64,000 bases of DNA from DATBVX01 sp963696675. GTDB taxonomy: Bacteria; Pseudomonadota; Gammaproteobacteria; Steroidobacterales; Steroidobacteraceae. The DNA lies in assembly GCA_963696675.1 (NCBI GenBank), contig CAVOLM010000058.1:1-64000 (forward strand), read 5' to 3'. Shown in pieces: positions 40,249 to 51,779 of this stretch; the first letter of the stretch is position 1, and each line of letters opens with the position of its first letter. Made by a program: the position numbers and the translations under genes. The notes beneath the pieces were generated by a model that saw nothing but the letters and a program-made list of their open reading frames with translations, was not told where the DNA came from and searched no databases.

Positions 40249-40492
40249 GCTCGGATTCTTTGGGTCCGCCTTGTCGATGCCCGGACAACTCGCGAACACG
40301 CCATAATGACCTCGCAGGTCCCGCCGGATCCGGGCCATTCCAGTGAATCGGACGGGATCGATATCTTACAAGCTGCGCAAGCGCACGTGGCGCCTGCCAC
40401 ATGAGCAGGCTCACAGTTTACGGATTCTCCGGCCTAAACTGCGCGCCGGGGCCACGGCCCCACGACCGGCGGCGTTCGACTAAGGGTTGCAT

Positions 40493-42321
40493 ATGAGGCT
40501 GTTCGGATTTCTGGGCTCCGTCGGGAAAGACCGATCTGCGGAGGAGGTTCTGGCATACGCGAGGAAGCTCGAGGGCGGGCGCGAACCGCTCTACTCCTCG
40601 ATCTCCAACGATCCGCCGGCCGCGTGCTGGGCCCGGCGGGCTGAAATGGTCGATGACGTCACGGTCGTCGTGGAAGGAGGCCCGGTTTGGTACCGAGGCG
40701 CCGATGGCTCGTACCAGAATGCATCGCCGGCCGTGCTGGTCCAGGCCTATCGCACGAAGGGCCCGGCCGTCCTCGATCAGCTCGGCGGACGCTTTGCTCT
40801 GGCCGTGATCGATCCGGCGCAACGGCAGGTCGTATTGGCTATCGATCCGATGGGCATCGAACGGATGACCTATTGCGCCCGGCGCCATGGCATCGTGTTC
40901 GGCTCATCTGCCGAGCGCGTGGCGCGCTGCCCAGGAGTCTCGGCTGGTCTGAACCGACAGGCCCTCTTCGATTATCTCTTGCTGCATATCGTTCCCGCGC
41001 CCGCTACGGCTTATGCGGGAGTGCAGAAGTTGCGGCCGGGCACGGCCGCGATCTTCAAAGACGGCTCCCTCGAGATCCACAGGTACTGGCAGCCCACATT
41101 CATCGAGCAGCCGGGCTGTGGCGTTCGAAACGCTGAAGTCGCAGCTGCAGGACAACCTGCGAGCCGCGGTCGAGGCCTGCGCCCCGAACGAGCGGACGGG
41201 CGCCTTTCTCAGCGGCGGTCTCGACAGCTCGAGCGTCGCCGGAATGCTGGCGAGGGTTCAAGGCCGCTCGTCGCGAACCTTTTCGATCGGCTTCGGAGTC
41301 GATGCCTACGACGAATTGACTTACGCCCGCATCGCGAATCGACACTTTCACTCGCAGGGCCACGAGTACCAAGTCACGCCCGAAGACGTCGTCGATGCGT
41401 TCCGCAAGATCGCGCTTGCCTACGATGAGCCCTTTGGCAATTCTTCCGCCGTGCCCACGTACTACTGCGCCAAGCTCGCCCGCGAACATGGCGTGGACCA
41501 TTTGCTCGCCGGCGACGGCGGCGACGAGATCTTCGGCGGCAACGAACGCTACGTGCGACAGCAGATGTTCGAAAGGTACTTCTGGATTCCGGGTTGGATC
41601 AGGTCGACGATCATCGAGCCGCTCGCGCACGCGGCGCGTGCCGATTCGGCCCTCGCGCCGCTGCGAAAACTGCGCAGCTACGTCGACCAGGCCACGGTGC
41701 GGCTGCCGGAGCGCCTGGAGACCTGGAATCTCATTTACCGGGAAGGTGCGGAGCGAGTCATCGATCCCGAATTCCTGCAGTCCATCGATCCGCAGCGCAC
41801 CGCTGGCGACGATGCGGCAGGTGTTCGAGGAGATCCCGGGAATATCGCTGTTGAATCGCATGCTGTTCTACGACTGGCACTACACGCTCTCCGACAACGA
41901 CTTGCGCAAGGTCAACACCATGTGCGCGCTCGCTGGGTGCGCGAGTCTCGTACCCGATGCTCGATCCGACGCGTCGTCGATGTTTCGCTGCGAGTGCCGT
42001 CCGCGCTGAAGATCGAGGGCACGGAACTGCGTTCGTTCTACAAGCGCGCCATGGCGGACTTTCTGCCCGCCGAGATCCTGAGCCAAGCGCAAGCACGGCT
42101 TCGGCCTGCCGTTCGGCGTCTGGCTCAAGACCCACGCGCCGCTGCGCGAGCTGATCCTCGGTCATCTGCATTCGCTGCGCCGGCGCCGCATCGTGCGCCC
42201 CACCTTCATCGATGAGATCATCGCCCGGCACCGCGATGGCGATGCTTCGTTCTACGGCTATCCGATCTGGGACATGGCCATGCTGGATGCATGGCTGGAT
42301 TGTCACGGCATCGACGCCTGA
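40493..42321 (+). CDS. Asparagine-synthase-like amidotransferase lacking the N-terminal Cys (frameshifted)
   Basis: The N-terminal ~190 residues have the glutamine-amidotransferase fold (GGRFALAVIDPAQRQVVLAI, GIVFGSSAERVARC) but begin MRLFGFLGSVG. The catalytic Cys2 of AsnB-type enzymes is absent whichever nearby ATG (40487 or 40493) is used. The synthetase half has the PP-loop FLSGGLDSSSVAGML, DEPFGNSSAVPTYY and LLAGDGGDEIFGGNERYVR. Frame changes near 41105, 41790, 41935, 41965 and 42095 split it; each that I checked is mended by removing one base. The end reads GFGLPFGVWLKTHAPLREL and stops at 42321. Repaired length is about 605 residues. It may use free ammonia or act as an amide/ester synthase on sugar acids. 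It is convergent with the deacetylase at 42329. Confidence 0.75.
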
Positions 42322-42328
42322 GGTCGCT

Positions 42329-43300
42329 CTACGCTCGTTCCAGCAGGTATGTCTTCGCAAGATGCAGCGGAAACAACCGTGAGCGCAACGTCCACGGTGC
42401 ACAGCGCGGCAACTGGTAGACGTCGGACCGGTAGCTCGCGCATCCCGACGCCGTGCTGACGGCAAGCTCGAAGCCGGCCTCGCGCACCATCCGCGCGTGT
42501 GAAGTCATCGTAGTCCCGCAGCGGCCGCCCGTTGGGGTACGCGAACGATCTCGGAACGATCCCGGTCACTTCCGCGAGCCACCGTCCGCTCTCGCCTATC
42601 TCGCGCTCGGCGTCCTCTCTGGAGAGCTCCATGAGAATTGGATGGTTGATCGTGTGAGCTCCGACATCGTGACCTCGCCGGGCGATGCTCCCGAGCTCGC
42701 TTTCGCGCAGCATCAGGTGCGGGGCAGCCTTGCCCGCGTTGACTCCGGAAGAGCTCGCAGGCAACCGTCCAGCGGCGCTCGAGCGGCAGGTACTTGAGCT
42801 TGTCGAGCAACTGGTTCGCCGCTGCTGCACGCGGTTACCGTAGGTCAGGTCGATTAACGGAAGATCCACCCCTGCAGTACCTACGGCGCCCTGCGCCGCG
42901 CGCACGGCCTCGATGACGAGGTCGTTCCACATGATGCCGCGTCGGATCGCATCCACCGCAATGAAGAATCGTGGCCGTCAGACCGCGCGCTTCGAGAATC
43001 GGCAGCGCCACGTGCAGGTTGTTGGCGTAACCGTCGTCGAAGGTGATGCACGCGGCCCGCGGCGGCAACGATCCGGCTTTGCAGGGACTTCACGGCTTCC
43101 GGGCAGCGGCAGCACTCGACAATACGCGCGCAGCACATCCATCTGCGCCGCGAACGCCTTCGCATCCGGCTCCTCCGGCAGCAGGGGATCGCCGCTCAGG
43201 GACGACGCGATGATAGGTCAGTATCAGCAGACGAGCCCGTCGTCCGGCGGGCGAGAGCGCGCCCAGGAGCCGCACGCTCGAATGACTCGACCAGGCTCAT
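42329..43300 (-). CDS. Polysaccharide deacetylase (NodB fold), frameshifted
   Basis: Carbohydrate esterase 4 type. After the start at 43300 (MSLVESFERA) the frame shifts to VRLLGALSPAGRRARLLILT, then YHRVV; then RAACITFDDGYANNLHVALP (metal-binding DD), then HDVGAHTINHPILMELSRED (HxxxH-like site) and RSFAYPNGRP. The last frame reads MVREAGFELAVSTASG and stops at 42329. At least five one-base breaks are needed. Repaired length is about 322 residues. It should remove N- or O-acetyl groups from the polysaccharide or its precursor. There is no signal peptide. The start overlaps the stop of the GT4 gene (ATGA). A second deacetylase is at 53008. Confidence 0.7.
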
Positions 43301-44560
43301 GCGCGCAGCTTTCGCAGGCGACGCACCCAATTGGCGCAGCTCTCTTCTCAATTGCCAGACGCCGCACGCGCGCTCGAACACCCGCGCCGCGACATCGAAG
43401 CCGAAGCTTTGCTGCACGTAGGCGCGCGCCGCGCGCGAAAGTCTTTCGCGCTCGCCTCGATCGCGCAGTAGACGTACGACCGCAGCAGCGAAGCTCGCCG
43501 CATCGTCTGCGATCAGGCAGTGCGTTCCGGAAACGACTGGCAGGCCCTCGACACCGATGTGCGTCGAAACGACGGCCGGTCCCATCGCCATGGATTCGAA
43601 CACCTTGAGCCTGGTCCCGCCGCCCACTCGTAGTGGCACCACCGAGACCGCCGCGCCCCGCAAGTGCGGACGCACGTCGTCCACGAATCCCGTGAAAGTC
43701 CACGCCAGGTTGCGCTTCCGTGCCGCTTCGACCAGACTCTGCGGCGGAGCACGCCCGATGACCGTCATGCGGGCGTCCGGCACTTGCCCGACGATGCGTC
43801 GGCCATACCTCATCCATCATGAACTGCACTCCCTCGCGGTTAGCGAGCCAATCCATGGATCCGCAAAATACGACGTCACGATCGCGTTCGGGTGCGCAAT
43901 ACGCGAAGAATTCAAGATCGACCCCGGTTGGAATCACTGCCGCCGGCTCGCAGCCGTAGTCGGCGACGAACTTGTTCGAGTCGCGCTGCGATACCGCGAC
44001 GATGACATCGAAGCGTCGCAGCGATTGCGGCTTCGAACGCACGCATCTTGGCATGCTGGTTCTTCCACACGCGCTTCATCAGCGCATTCGTCGCCATCTT
44101 CTCGTGACGCTCGAAGATCTCAGCTTCGACGTTGTGAGTGAAGATCACGGAAGAGGTTCGCGATCTCGCTCGGCGCCAGCACTGCGGCGTGCACGAAATC
44201 GAACACTACGACTGCCGGGTCGCGCGCCAATTCTTCCCGCACGAGCTCTTGCCGCAAGTCGGCGCGTAATCGCGTTGCAACCGGAATCGGCAGCCTACCC
44301 ACGATGTGCCGCAGACGCGTGAGGTTGCGCAGCGCAGGAGCCTGTCGACGGCATTCCAGAAAACGAATTCATCGCACACGGAACTGAGCGCTCCGGCAAA
44401 TCGCCCTGCTCAGCTCGGCGTCGCGGGCGAGACCAGAGCGGATGTTGAACCTGCCGCCCTTCAGGCCGCGCAAGATTTGCGTGGTGCGAATCTTGCCGCC
44501 GGAATCCACCGGGAACAGGAAGCGCGGCGAGACGAACAGCAGCGTTTCCTTGTCCGTCAT
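43297..44560 (-). CDS. Family 4 glycosyltransferase, EpsH1-system type (frameshifted)
   Basis: Starts at ATG 44560 (MTDKETLLFVSPRFLFPVDS), with GGKIRTTQILRGL just after. The middle is broken into several frames but keeps PAVVVFDFVHAAVLAP, MIFTHNVEAEIFERHEK, FDVIVAVSQRDSNKFVADYG and VIPTGVDLEFFAY. The donor-binding domain (FTGFVDDVRPHLRGAAVSVV, PLRVGGGTRLKVFESMAMG) is intact. Stop at 43297 after RRLRKLRA. Repaired length is about 420 residues. It is a GT-B retaining glycosyltransferase, similar in layout to the one at 50313-51513. It lies 8 bases after the preceding GT4 and overlaps the deacetylase by 4 bases. Confidence 0.75.
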
Positions 44561-44567
44561 GTCAGGC

Positions 44568-45783
44568 TCATTGCGCACCGAGCGCTCGTCGCGATGCTTG
44601 TGTGTCGTCCTCTGCGCAAGCGCCTGACCGAAGAATTCGCACGACACTTGCTGCGACGTGATCCCAGCCACGCACCGCCAAAGTTGGCGATCTCCGCTGC
44701 ATCCCAAGTTCGAGGTCAGCTGCATCCTGCGAGCGCCGCTCCATCGCCGGCGCATCGTCCACAGGTACCAGGTAGCCGTTGTGCCCCGAACGTATGAAAT
44801 GCGGGTTGTCGCCCGACTGCGGTCGCGACGACCGGAACCCGAAGCGAGAGCTTCAGCACGGCGTTACAGCAGCCCTCGCGTGCGGACGCGAGCGCAAAGA
44901 CATCGGCGGCACGTAACCAGTCAGCAACCTTGCAACGGCGGTAGCTTGCCTTCGAGACTGCACGCGATCGGTCACCGGTTGTTCTCCAATGCAGCTCTCA
45001 GCATAGATGGATACGCGGGCTCGTAGGAGGGCCCGCCGACAATTACGAGTCTCACCCGCATCGGCTGTCAATCGGCGCCAGGCCTCATGAGGACGGTGTG
45101 TCGCTTTACGGACAGCAGGTGCCCTACCGAGACGATGATCAGCTCTTCACGCTGCACGCCAAGGCGCCGCCGCGCCGCGTCCGATCGCCAGGATGAAAGA
45201 TCGTCGCGGTCGACTGCGTTGGGCACCGACAGAGAATGCGCTTCGGATCCACGCCACTTGGCGGCAATGAGTCGCGCAGCGAGTGACTCACGCTGATGCA
45301 TCCGGTCGCTTGACGCAGCGCCTGAGCTAGCTGCCGGCGCACCGAGGTGCGCGCCAACATCGTCGGTCTCGAGCCCGCGGACCGTGATGAAGAACTGGCA
45401 GGCCAAGCTCGTTCGCGGCCTGCGCGCAGCCAACACCCTCGGGGTAGCCGAAATGCGCGTCGATGAGATCGAAGCGAGCGCTCGTTGTGAAGTCGACGAA
45501 TGCGAGACCAATGCTGCGAGCGAGCCAGCGGCCATCGAGGAACTTGAGTGGCTCCCGGAACGTAAAACATCGGCGCCGTGCTCGATCCTCACACCTGCTG
45601 CGTCGCGAGCTGCAGCGCCGCCCAGGGTGGCAACGGTCGTAGCAAGGGGAAAGTACGGCACCGGTTGCAGAATGCGGACTCCGCAACGTCGGCCATCGCG
45701 GCAAGCCGGTTGAGAACGAAGATCCGGCGCTCGCGTCGTCAGGCGTGGCAGCAGACGGCACACGCTCGCGATGCGCAGGTCAT
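44568..45783 (-). CDS. Family 4 glycosyltransferase, exosortase A-associated (heavily frameshifted)
   Basis: Assembled from pieces in all three frames: RIASVCRLLPRLTTRA at the N-terminus, RILQPVPYFPL, KFLDGRWLARSIGLAFVDF, FDLIDAHFGYPEGVGCAQAA, FITVRGLETDDVGAHL, SVPNAVDRDDLS, EELIIVSVGHLLSVKRH and a final WDHVAASVVRILRSGACAED. The pattern is a GT-B enzyme. The N-terminal and central motifs match glycosyltransferases known from exosortase-A loci. The 5' end is uncertain: I suggest ATG 45783, one frame change before the first motif. At least eight breaks are needed, making this one of the least reliable genes in the window. Confidence 0.6.
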
Positions 45784-45900
45784 CCTCGCTGTCGTGCTCT
45801 GCGGCGGCAACATGTGCTAGCCGTTGCGCGTGCCCCCTTGCGCCGGTTGCGACGCGAGCATTCACGCACATCGCCTGGCGCTCGCATCCGTGCTCGGCCG

Positions 45901-47804
45901 CTACGAGTCCTGCAGATTGCGGTGCGCAACGCGCTCGAACATCAGCAGCGACCACAACGGACCGCTGTGATCACGCCGACCCGATTGATGCTCGTCGAGG
46001 AGCCGCCGGATCGCGCGCCATCTCGAACATGCCGGTCTGCTCGAGGTAGCCGTCCGTCAGCGCGCTGCGGATGCGCTCGCGCAGAGGTCCCCTGAACCAT
46101 CGGATCAGCGGCACGGCAAACCCCATCTTGGGCCGATACAGCACATCGTTCGGCAGCAGCGGCTCCATGGACTTTTTCAGCAGGAACTTCGCGCTCGTGC
46201 TGTTCAGTTTCATGCTCGACGGCAGCGTCGCAAGCCATTCCACGAGCGGATGATCCATCAGCGGCTCACGCACCTCGAGAGAATGGGCCATGCTCGCGCG
46301 GTCCACCTTGGTGTTGATGTCGCCGACCAGATAAGTCTTGAAGTCGATGTACTGGATCAATGCCAGAGGATCATCCGTTCCGCTGCGTTCGAGCGAAGTG
46401 CTCGAACACTTCGTTCACGCGATAGCCTCCCAGGTCCGATCGAAGCGCAGCGGAATACAAGCTGCTGCCGCATCGGCTCACGGATGATCGACATGCTGTG
46501 CAGGTAGGCGTCCACCGTGTTGCGGGCCAGAGACTCGAAGGTGGACTTCGCGCGAAACACGCGCGGCGCCCAGTCGGCCTTGGGGTAACAGCGGCCCAGC
46601 GCACCGAAGAGGATGCGACGCATCCCCAGCGGCATGGCCCGGCGCAGCCTCTCCTCCATGAGGTGCAGCGCGTAGCGCCGATAACCACCGAAAGCTCTCG
46701 TCGCCGCCATCGCCCGACAGGGCCACGGTCACGTGTTTGCGCGCAAGCTCGCAGACGCGATACGTCGGAATGGCCGAGCTGTCGGCGTACGGCTCGTCGT
46801 ACACCCGAGCCAGCGTATCGATCAGATCGAAATCATCGCTCGCGACGCGCTCCACACGATGATTGGTGCGATAGCGCTCAGCCACCTGCTGCGCGAAGCG
46901 CGACTCGTCGAATTGCGGATCGTCGAACGAGATCGAGCAGGTGTTGACGGCCTGGCCTGCGACCTGCGCCATCGTCGCGACGACCGCGCTTGAATCCACG
47001 CCGCCTGACAGGAATGCCCCGAGGGGAACTTCTGAAATCATCCGCAGGCGGATGGAGTCCCGCAGCCGACGCACGCAATTCCTCACACGCCTCTTGCAGC
47101 CCGATGCGCCGGTCGAGCGTGAACCTGACGTCCCAGTATTCGCGCGGTTTCGGCAGCGGCTCGCCGCGACGGATCTTCAGGCTGTGGCCGGGCAGCAGCT
47201 TGTGCACGCTCTTGTAGATGCTGCGCGGATCAGCGATGTAGCCGAGCGCGAAATATTCTTCCAGAGCCAGCGGGTCGAGATCGCGACGTAGTCCTGGGTG
47301 CAAGGCCAGCGACTTGAGCTCAGAACCGAACAGCAGCTCGCCGCTTGGGAGCAAGCTGTAGTAGAGCGGCTTCACGCCGAGACGATCGCGCGCCAGGAAC
47401 AGCGTCTCCTGGTTTCGATCCCAGAGCGCAAACGCGAACATGCCACGGAAGCGCTCGACGCAACGCTCGCCCCATGCTTCCCACGCATGCACGATCACTT
47501 CGGTATCGCTGCGGGTTCGGAACGTGTGGCCGAGCGCCTGCAGCTCGGGGACCAGCTCCTGGTAGTTGTAAATCTCGCCGTTGTAGATCACGACGACCGT
47601 GCCGTCCTCGTTGTAGAGCGGCTGCTGCCCGGTCGCGATGTCGATGATCGACAGCCGTCGATGCCCGAGCGCTACGCCGGGCTCGTGGTGCTCGCCGCCG
47701 CCATCGGGACCGCGATGCAGCTGCGAGTCGTTCATGCGCTTCAGGATGGCGCGATCGAGCTCACGACGGCCGCGCGTATCAACTATTCCGGTAATGCCGC
47801 ACAC
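45901..47804 (-). CDS. Asparagine-synthase family amidotransferase 1, exosortase A system-associated (frameshifted)
   Basis: Begins MCGITGIVDTRGRRELDRAI, so the glutaminase nucleophile Cys2 is present, followed by LHRGPDGGGEHHEPGVALG and VIYNGEIYNYQELV. The synthetase half has PLGAFLSGGVDSSAVVATM, YDEPYADSSAIPTYRV and VALSGDGGDES. Frame changes fall near 47070, 46690, 46400 and 45995. The repaired tail reads RIRRLLDEHQSGRRDHSG and stops at 45901. Length is about 635 residues, as in the TIGR03108-type enzyme of exosortase-A loci. It probably amidates a uronic acid carboxyl on the polysaccharide or its precursor, using glutamine. It is 9 bases before the GT4 stop upstream at 47814. Confidence 0.8.
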
Positions 47805-47813
47805 TCTGCTTGC

Positions 47814-48957
47814 CTAAACCATCAGCTCTCGGTAGAGCTGCAGGTAGTTCTTGACCATCGAATCCAGACTGAAATCGGTGACCGCACGCGCGCGCCCGGC
47901 GGCACCGTGCTGCCTCGCCAGGTCTGAATCGCCGGCGTAGCGCGCCATGGCGCTGATGAGCTCTTCGGATGCGCTGTCTTCGTAGAGAGTCCCGGTGACG
48001 CCGGTGCGCACGAGTTCAGGATTGCCACCCACACGTCCCGCGATCACCGGCAGACCGCTCGCCATCGCTTCCAGGATCGTGTTGGAGATGCCCTCGTTCA
48101 TCGAAGGCAGCACGAATACGTCCATCGCGCGCATGAGCTGCGGCACGTCACCACGCGCGCCCGTGAACCACACCGATTGCTCTATTCCAAGTTTCCGCGC
48201 CTGTGACTGCAATGCGTCCTGCATCGGTCCGCTGCCGACGATCATGAGCCGCGCACGGTCGCGAACGCCCGGCAGTCGATTCACCAGCTGCGCGAAAGAC
48301 TCGATCAGCAATGCCTGGCGCTTTACCGGGTCGAGGCGACCGACGGTGCCGAACACAAAGGGCTTCGGATCGCGACGCTTCCCACGGCAGCATCCGCAGG
48401 CAGCTCGCCGACCGGCGAGAATCTTTCGATGTCGACGCCGTTGTAGATCTGGCGTATCCGTTCCGGCGGCACTCGCACCTGGCTCTGGAGCCAGCTGCGC
48501 GAGATCCTGCGACATAGCCACGTAGCGCCCGATCGCGCCGCGACACAGGCGCCGGATTCGCAGGTCCTTCGCATCGCGTCCCTGCGGGTCCGAAGCGTCC
48601 CAGCCATGCTCTCCGTGGACGCGCCGCGAGACTCCGCCGGCCCAGGCGACCCACTGCAGGTCGACCGTGCCGAGATTGCGCGTGTGCACGATGGCGGGCC
48701 GCAACTTGCGCAGCAGCCGCCAGAAACGCAGGTACGCCGCTGGGTCCTTTCCGGGACGCTTGTCGAGCGAGTACACCACGACGTCGTCGCGGCGGATGCG
48801 TGACCGAAATTCGGAATAGCCGGCGAGGCACACGATCGCGTGCCGAAACTCATGGGCCGGCATGCGGTTGAGCACGTTGACCAAGCCGTTCTCCAGACCG
48901 CCATAGTCCAGGCGGAAGAGTACGTGCGCTATCAGCGGGTGCAGATGTCGATCTCAC
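47814..48957 (-). CDS. Family 4 glycosyltransferase, PEP-CTERM/EpsH1 system (stp2-type), frameshifted
   Basis: N-terminal motif IAHVLFRLDYGGLENGLVNV, then SRRVHGEHGWDASDPQGRD and the donor-binding segment FVLPSMNEGISNTILEAMAS (E-x7-E), characteristic of GT4. The family matches the TIGR03088-type sugar transferase of exosortase-A loci. The start is not certain: a GTG at 48957 needs one frame repair to reach the conserved N-terminus. A further break lies in the 48380-48500 region, where two frames are needed around ERIRQIYNGVDIERFSP. Length is about 381 residues. It is directly downstream of the GDP-sugar dehydrogenase (stop at 48967) and 9 bases before the amidotransferase start. Confidence 0.8.
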
Positions 48958-48966
48958 TGTCGCGCC

Positions 48967-50288
48967 TCACCAGCAGACGCCCGCGTAATCACCGCACTGA
49001 AGCGACGCGCGGGGCAGCCCGACGAGATCGACTACGCGGTGGTCCTTGTGCAGACCGCGCACCAGCGCGTCGACGATCGCCTTGCCGCCGACACCGATCA
49101 GGACTACCTGGCCGTGCGCCAGCGCCTCCTCGCAGGAGTTCACCATCAGGCTGCCGATGTGAGGAATGGTCTCCTCGATGAAACGTTTGTTCGCGCCGAT
49201 GAGCCGCGACAGATTGACTTCGGGATCGTAGATGCGCAGGTCATAGCCCTTGCCGATGAGCCGCTCCGCCACAGCGACGAGCGGACTTTCGCGCAGGTCG
49301 TCGGTTCCCGCCTTGAAGCTCAGCCCGATCATCGCGACGCGACGCACGCCCGGCGTCATGATCTTCTCCAGCACATGATCGATATGGGCGCGATTGCTAC
49401 CCATGACCGAGCCGAGCATGGGCGCAGTGACGTCCTTGATCTTGCCGACGTACGTGAGCGCGCGCAGATCCTTCGGCAGGCACGAGCCGCCGAACGCAAA
49501 TCCCGGCTTCAGGTAGGCGGGCGAGATGTTGAGCCGCTTGTCGCGACACACGAGCTCCATCACTTCACGGGCATCGACGTTCACGGCCTGCGAAAACCGT
49601 GCCGATCTCGTTCGCGAACGTCACCTTCACGGCGTGGAAGGCATTGCAGGCGTACTTGAGCATCTCGGCGACGCCGACCGAGGTCGTAATGAACTCGCAC
49701 GGCAGATGGCCGAACAGCGCCTGTAACAGCCTGCGCCGACCTGGGCGACTGCGTGCCGATGACCGTGAATGGCGGATTGTCGTAGTCCTTGATCGAGGTG
49801 CCTTCACGCAGAAATTCCGGTTGGAAGCCCACCCCGAAGTCCCGATCGGCCTGCTTGCCGCTCGCCCGCTCCAAGTATCGGCCGCACGATCTCCTCGAAG
49901 GTTCCGGGCTGCACCGTCGAGCGCAGGATCACGGTATGAAAATCCGCTCTTCGCGCCGATGGCCTCGCCGATCGATTGCATCACGCGCTTGATGGCCGTG
50001 AGATCCTGGCTGCCGTTGGGGCTCGACGGCGTGCCGACGCAGACAAAGGAGAGCTCCGTATCGCGGACCGCCGCGTGCACGTCGTCCGTGACCGTGACCT
50101 TGCCAGCGGCGACGACCTTCTGGGTGAGTTCCTGGATGCCCTCCTCGATGATCGGCGAGCGACCTGGCACGAATGAGTTCGAGCTTGAGCGGATCCACAT
50201 CGACGCCGATCACATCGTGGCCGTCGCGCGCCAGGCAGGCGGCCGAGACCGCCCCTACGTAACCCAATCCGAACACGCTGATTCGCAT
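48967..50288 (-). CDS. GDP-mannose/UDP-glucose 6-dehydrogenase family protein (frameshifted)
   Basis: Starts MRISVFGLGYVGAVSAACLA; this opening and VIGVDVDPLKLELI resemble AlgD, the GDP-mannose 6-dehydrogenase. The middle (SPIIEEGIQELTQKVVAAG, VCVGTPSSPNGSQDLTAIKR) follows. The C-terminal half has MLKYACNAFHAVKVTFANEI, the catalytic Cys in FAFGGSCLPKDLRALTYVG, and LSFKAGTDDLRESPLV. Frame changes occur at several points between 49580 and 50220. Repaired length is about 440 residues. It would supply a uronic acid (GDP-mannuronate if AlgD-like) for the polysaccharide. It lies between two EpsH1-system glycosyltransferases on the same strand. Confidence 0.8.
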
Positions 50289-50312
50289 ATCGTTCCCCTG
50301 CCAATCCGATGC

Positions 50313-51513
50313 TCACGCCGCGCGGCGGCGGCTGTTCAATGGCACTCTCCACCAGACCGTCGAAGCGTCTCATGGAGCTGGCCCAGCTGTGGTGGCTCAG
50401 CACACGCGCACGGCCCGCTGCTGCCAATCGATCGCGCTGTGCAGGCGAGCCCAGCACGGACTCGATGGCTTCGACATACTGGACCGGGCCGCTCGCCGTG
50501 AGCAGATGTTCGCCGGCCACCGCATCGACACCGCCACACGCCGCTTCGCTGCAGACCACCGGCACACCCATCGCCATAGATTCCAGAATCTTGTTCTGCG
50601 TGCCTCGGGCGATTTTCAGAGGTGCGATCGTCAGCGCCGCGCGCGTCACGTACGGGCGCACATCTGGCACGGAACCGGTGACCGACACGCCCGGCTCACG
50701 AGCCAACTCGCGTACTTGGCGCGAGGGCTCGGCACCTACGATCTGCAGCCGCACCTCAGGCCGACGCGATCTCAAGCCGGGTAAAACGTCCCTGCAGAAG
50801 CTCAGCATGGCCTGCTGGTTGGGGTAATAGTCCATGCGGCCGACGAACACGAGCAGGTTGCGGTCATACGTCGCCGCGGGCGTGAAGAATTCGGTATCGA
50901 CGCCGTTTGGGAACCAGTCCGTCGGCGCCACAACGCCCAGATGTCGGAGACTATCGACTTCGGGCCGGGTCGCGCAGGTACATAGGTCAAAGTTTCTGCT
51001 GAGAAGGCGCTCGACACGCTCTAGCTTGACGGCCTCGAGCCAGTAACCCGCGGCCAGCGGGAAGCGCCGATGCGCCGCATACTCGCGCCATTTCTGCGAG
51101 TCCACATCGCAGTAGTCAAGGATGCTCAACGCCTGGCCTGCTCGCCTGACATAAGGCGCTACCGAAGAGGAGTGAACGAATACGAGATCGTATTGTCCAG
51201 TACGCAACTCCTCGTCGATCCGCCGTCCGAGCCCTGCCGAATAAAAGTAGCCGAAACTCGACGGGCGTGTGGTGGGAATCCACGCGACCATGCGTCCCCA
51301 AGCTACGCTGCTCGAGATGACCTCAACGATGGCGCGCTCGCAGTGCTGCGCGAGCCCGCTGGCTTCCTCTCGTTCCGCAGGGGTCCGCGCCAGCGAAGCG
51401 ACGGTCACACGATGACCCCGATCCGTCAGGTGACGAATGATGTTGAACGACCGAATCTTGCTGCCTTGCGTCGGCGGAAATGGCACTCGATGACAGACGA
51501 ATAGCACCCTCAC
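50313..51513 (-). CDS. Family 4 glycosyltransferase, PEP-CTERM/EpsH1 system (stp1-type)
   Basis: Starts at GTG 51513: RVLFVCHRVPFPPTQGSKIR. Further landmarks are VFVHSSSVAPYVRRAGQALS, DYCDVDSQKWREYA, WFPNGVDTEFFTP, LLVFVGRMDYYPNQQAML and IARGTQNKILESMAMGVPVV. It matches the TIGR03087-type transferase of exosortase-A loci. The frame is open far past its natural end and runs into the dehydrogenase gene. A stop consistent with the family is the TGA at 50313-50315, reached after one frame change in EQPPPRAA. Length is about 400 residues. The GTG overlaps the stop of the small ORF at 51510. Confidence 0.8.
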
Positions 51514-51779
51514 GCCGCAACGCTCTCTCGCAGACCATCTGTCACATGCGCACTCGGCTGCCCGTCCAGATAAATGCGGCACGAGATCTTGAGCCTAACG
51601 AGCGCCAGCAAATGAGCTGTGCTATCCGCCTTCATCTTGCCGTGTCCTCGCATCATGCACGCCACTACCTGCAAATCGGGCAACCCGCGTCTCAGCAGAA
51701 CCGAGTCCGACAGCAGCTCGCGCAGAAGTGCCGCCAACTCGGACTTGAACAAGGCGCCGAGGGCGCTTCGAAGCCGCAC
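51510..51779 (-). CDS. Small ORF, unknown, possible gene remnant
   Basis: 89 codons from a GTG at 51779 to a TGA at 51510-51512, with no similarity I recognise. It contains SELAALLRELLSDSVLLRR and RLKISCRIYLDGQPSAHV. Two points support it: the stop overlaps the GT4 start by four bases, a common coupling in this locus, and it directly follows an AT-rich, promoter-like stretch. Against it are the lack of a spaced Shine-Dalgarno and the odd composition. It could be the decayed end of a larger gene. Confidence 0.25.
   Translation of the reverse strand: MRLRSALGALFKSELAALLRELLSDSVLLRRGLPDLQVVACMMRGHGKMKADSTAHLLALVRLKISCRIYLDGQPSAHVTDGLRESVAA

Noticed and set aside
49981..51582. Single 533-codon ORF that would fuse the GT4 with the start of the GDP-sugar dehydrogenase
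   Set aside because: After about residue 420 the translation is an out-of-frame reading of the dehydrogenase; the fusion is an artefact of a frame change near 50320.
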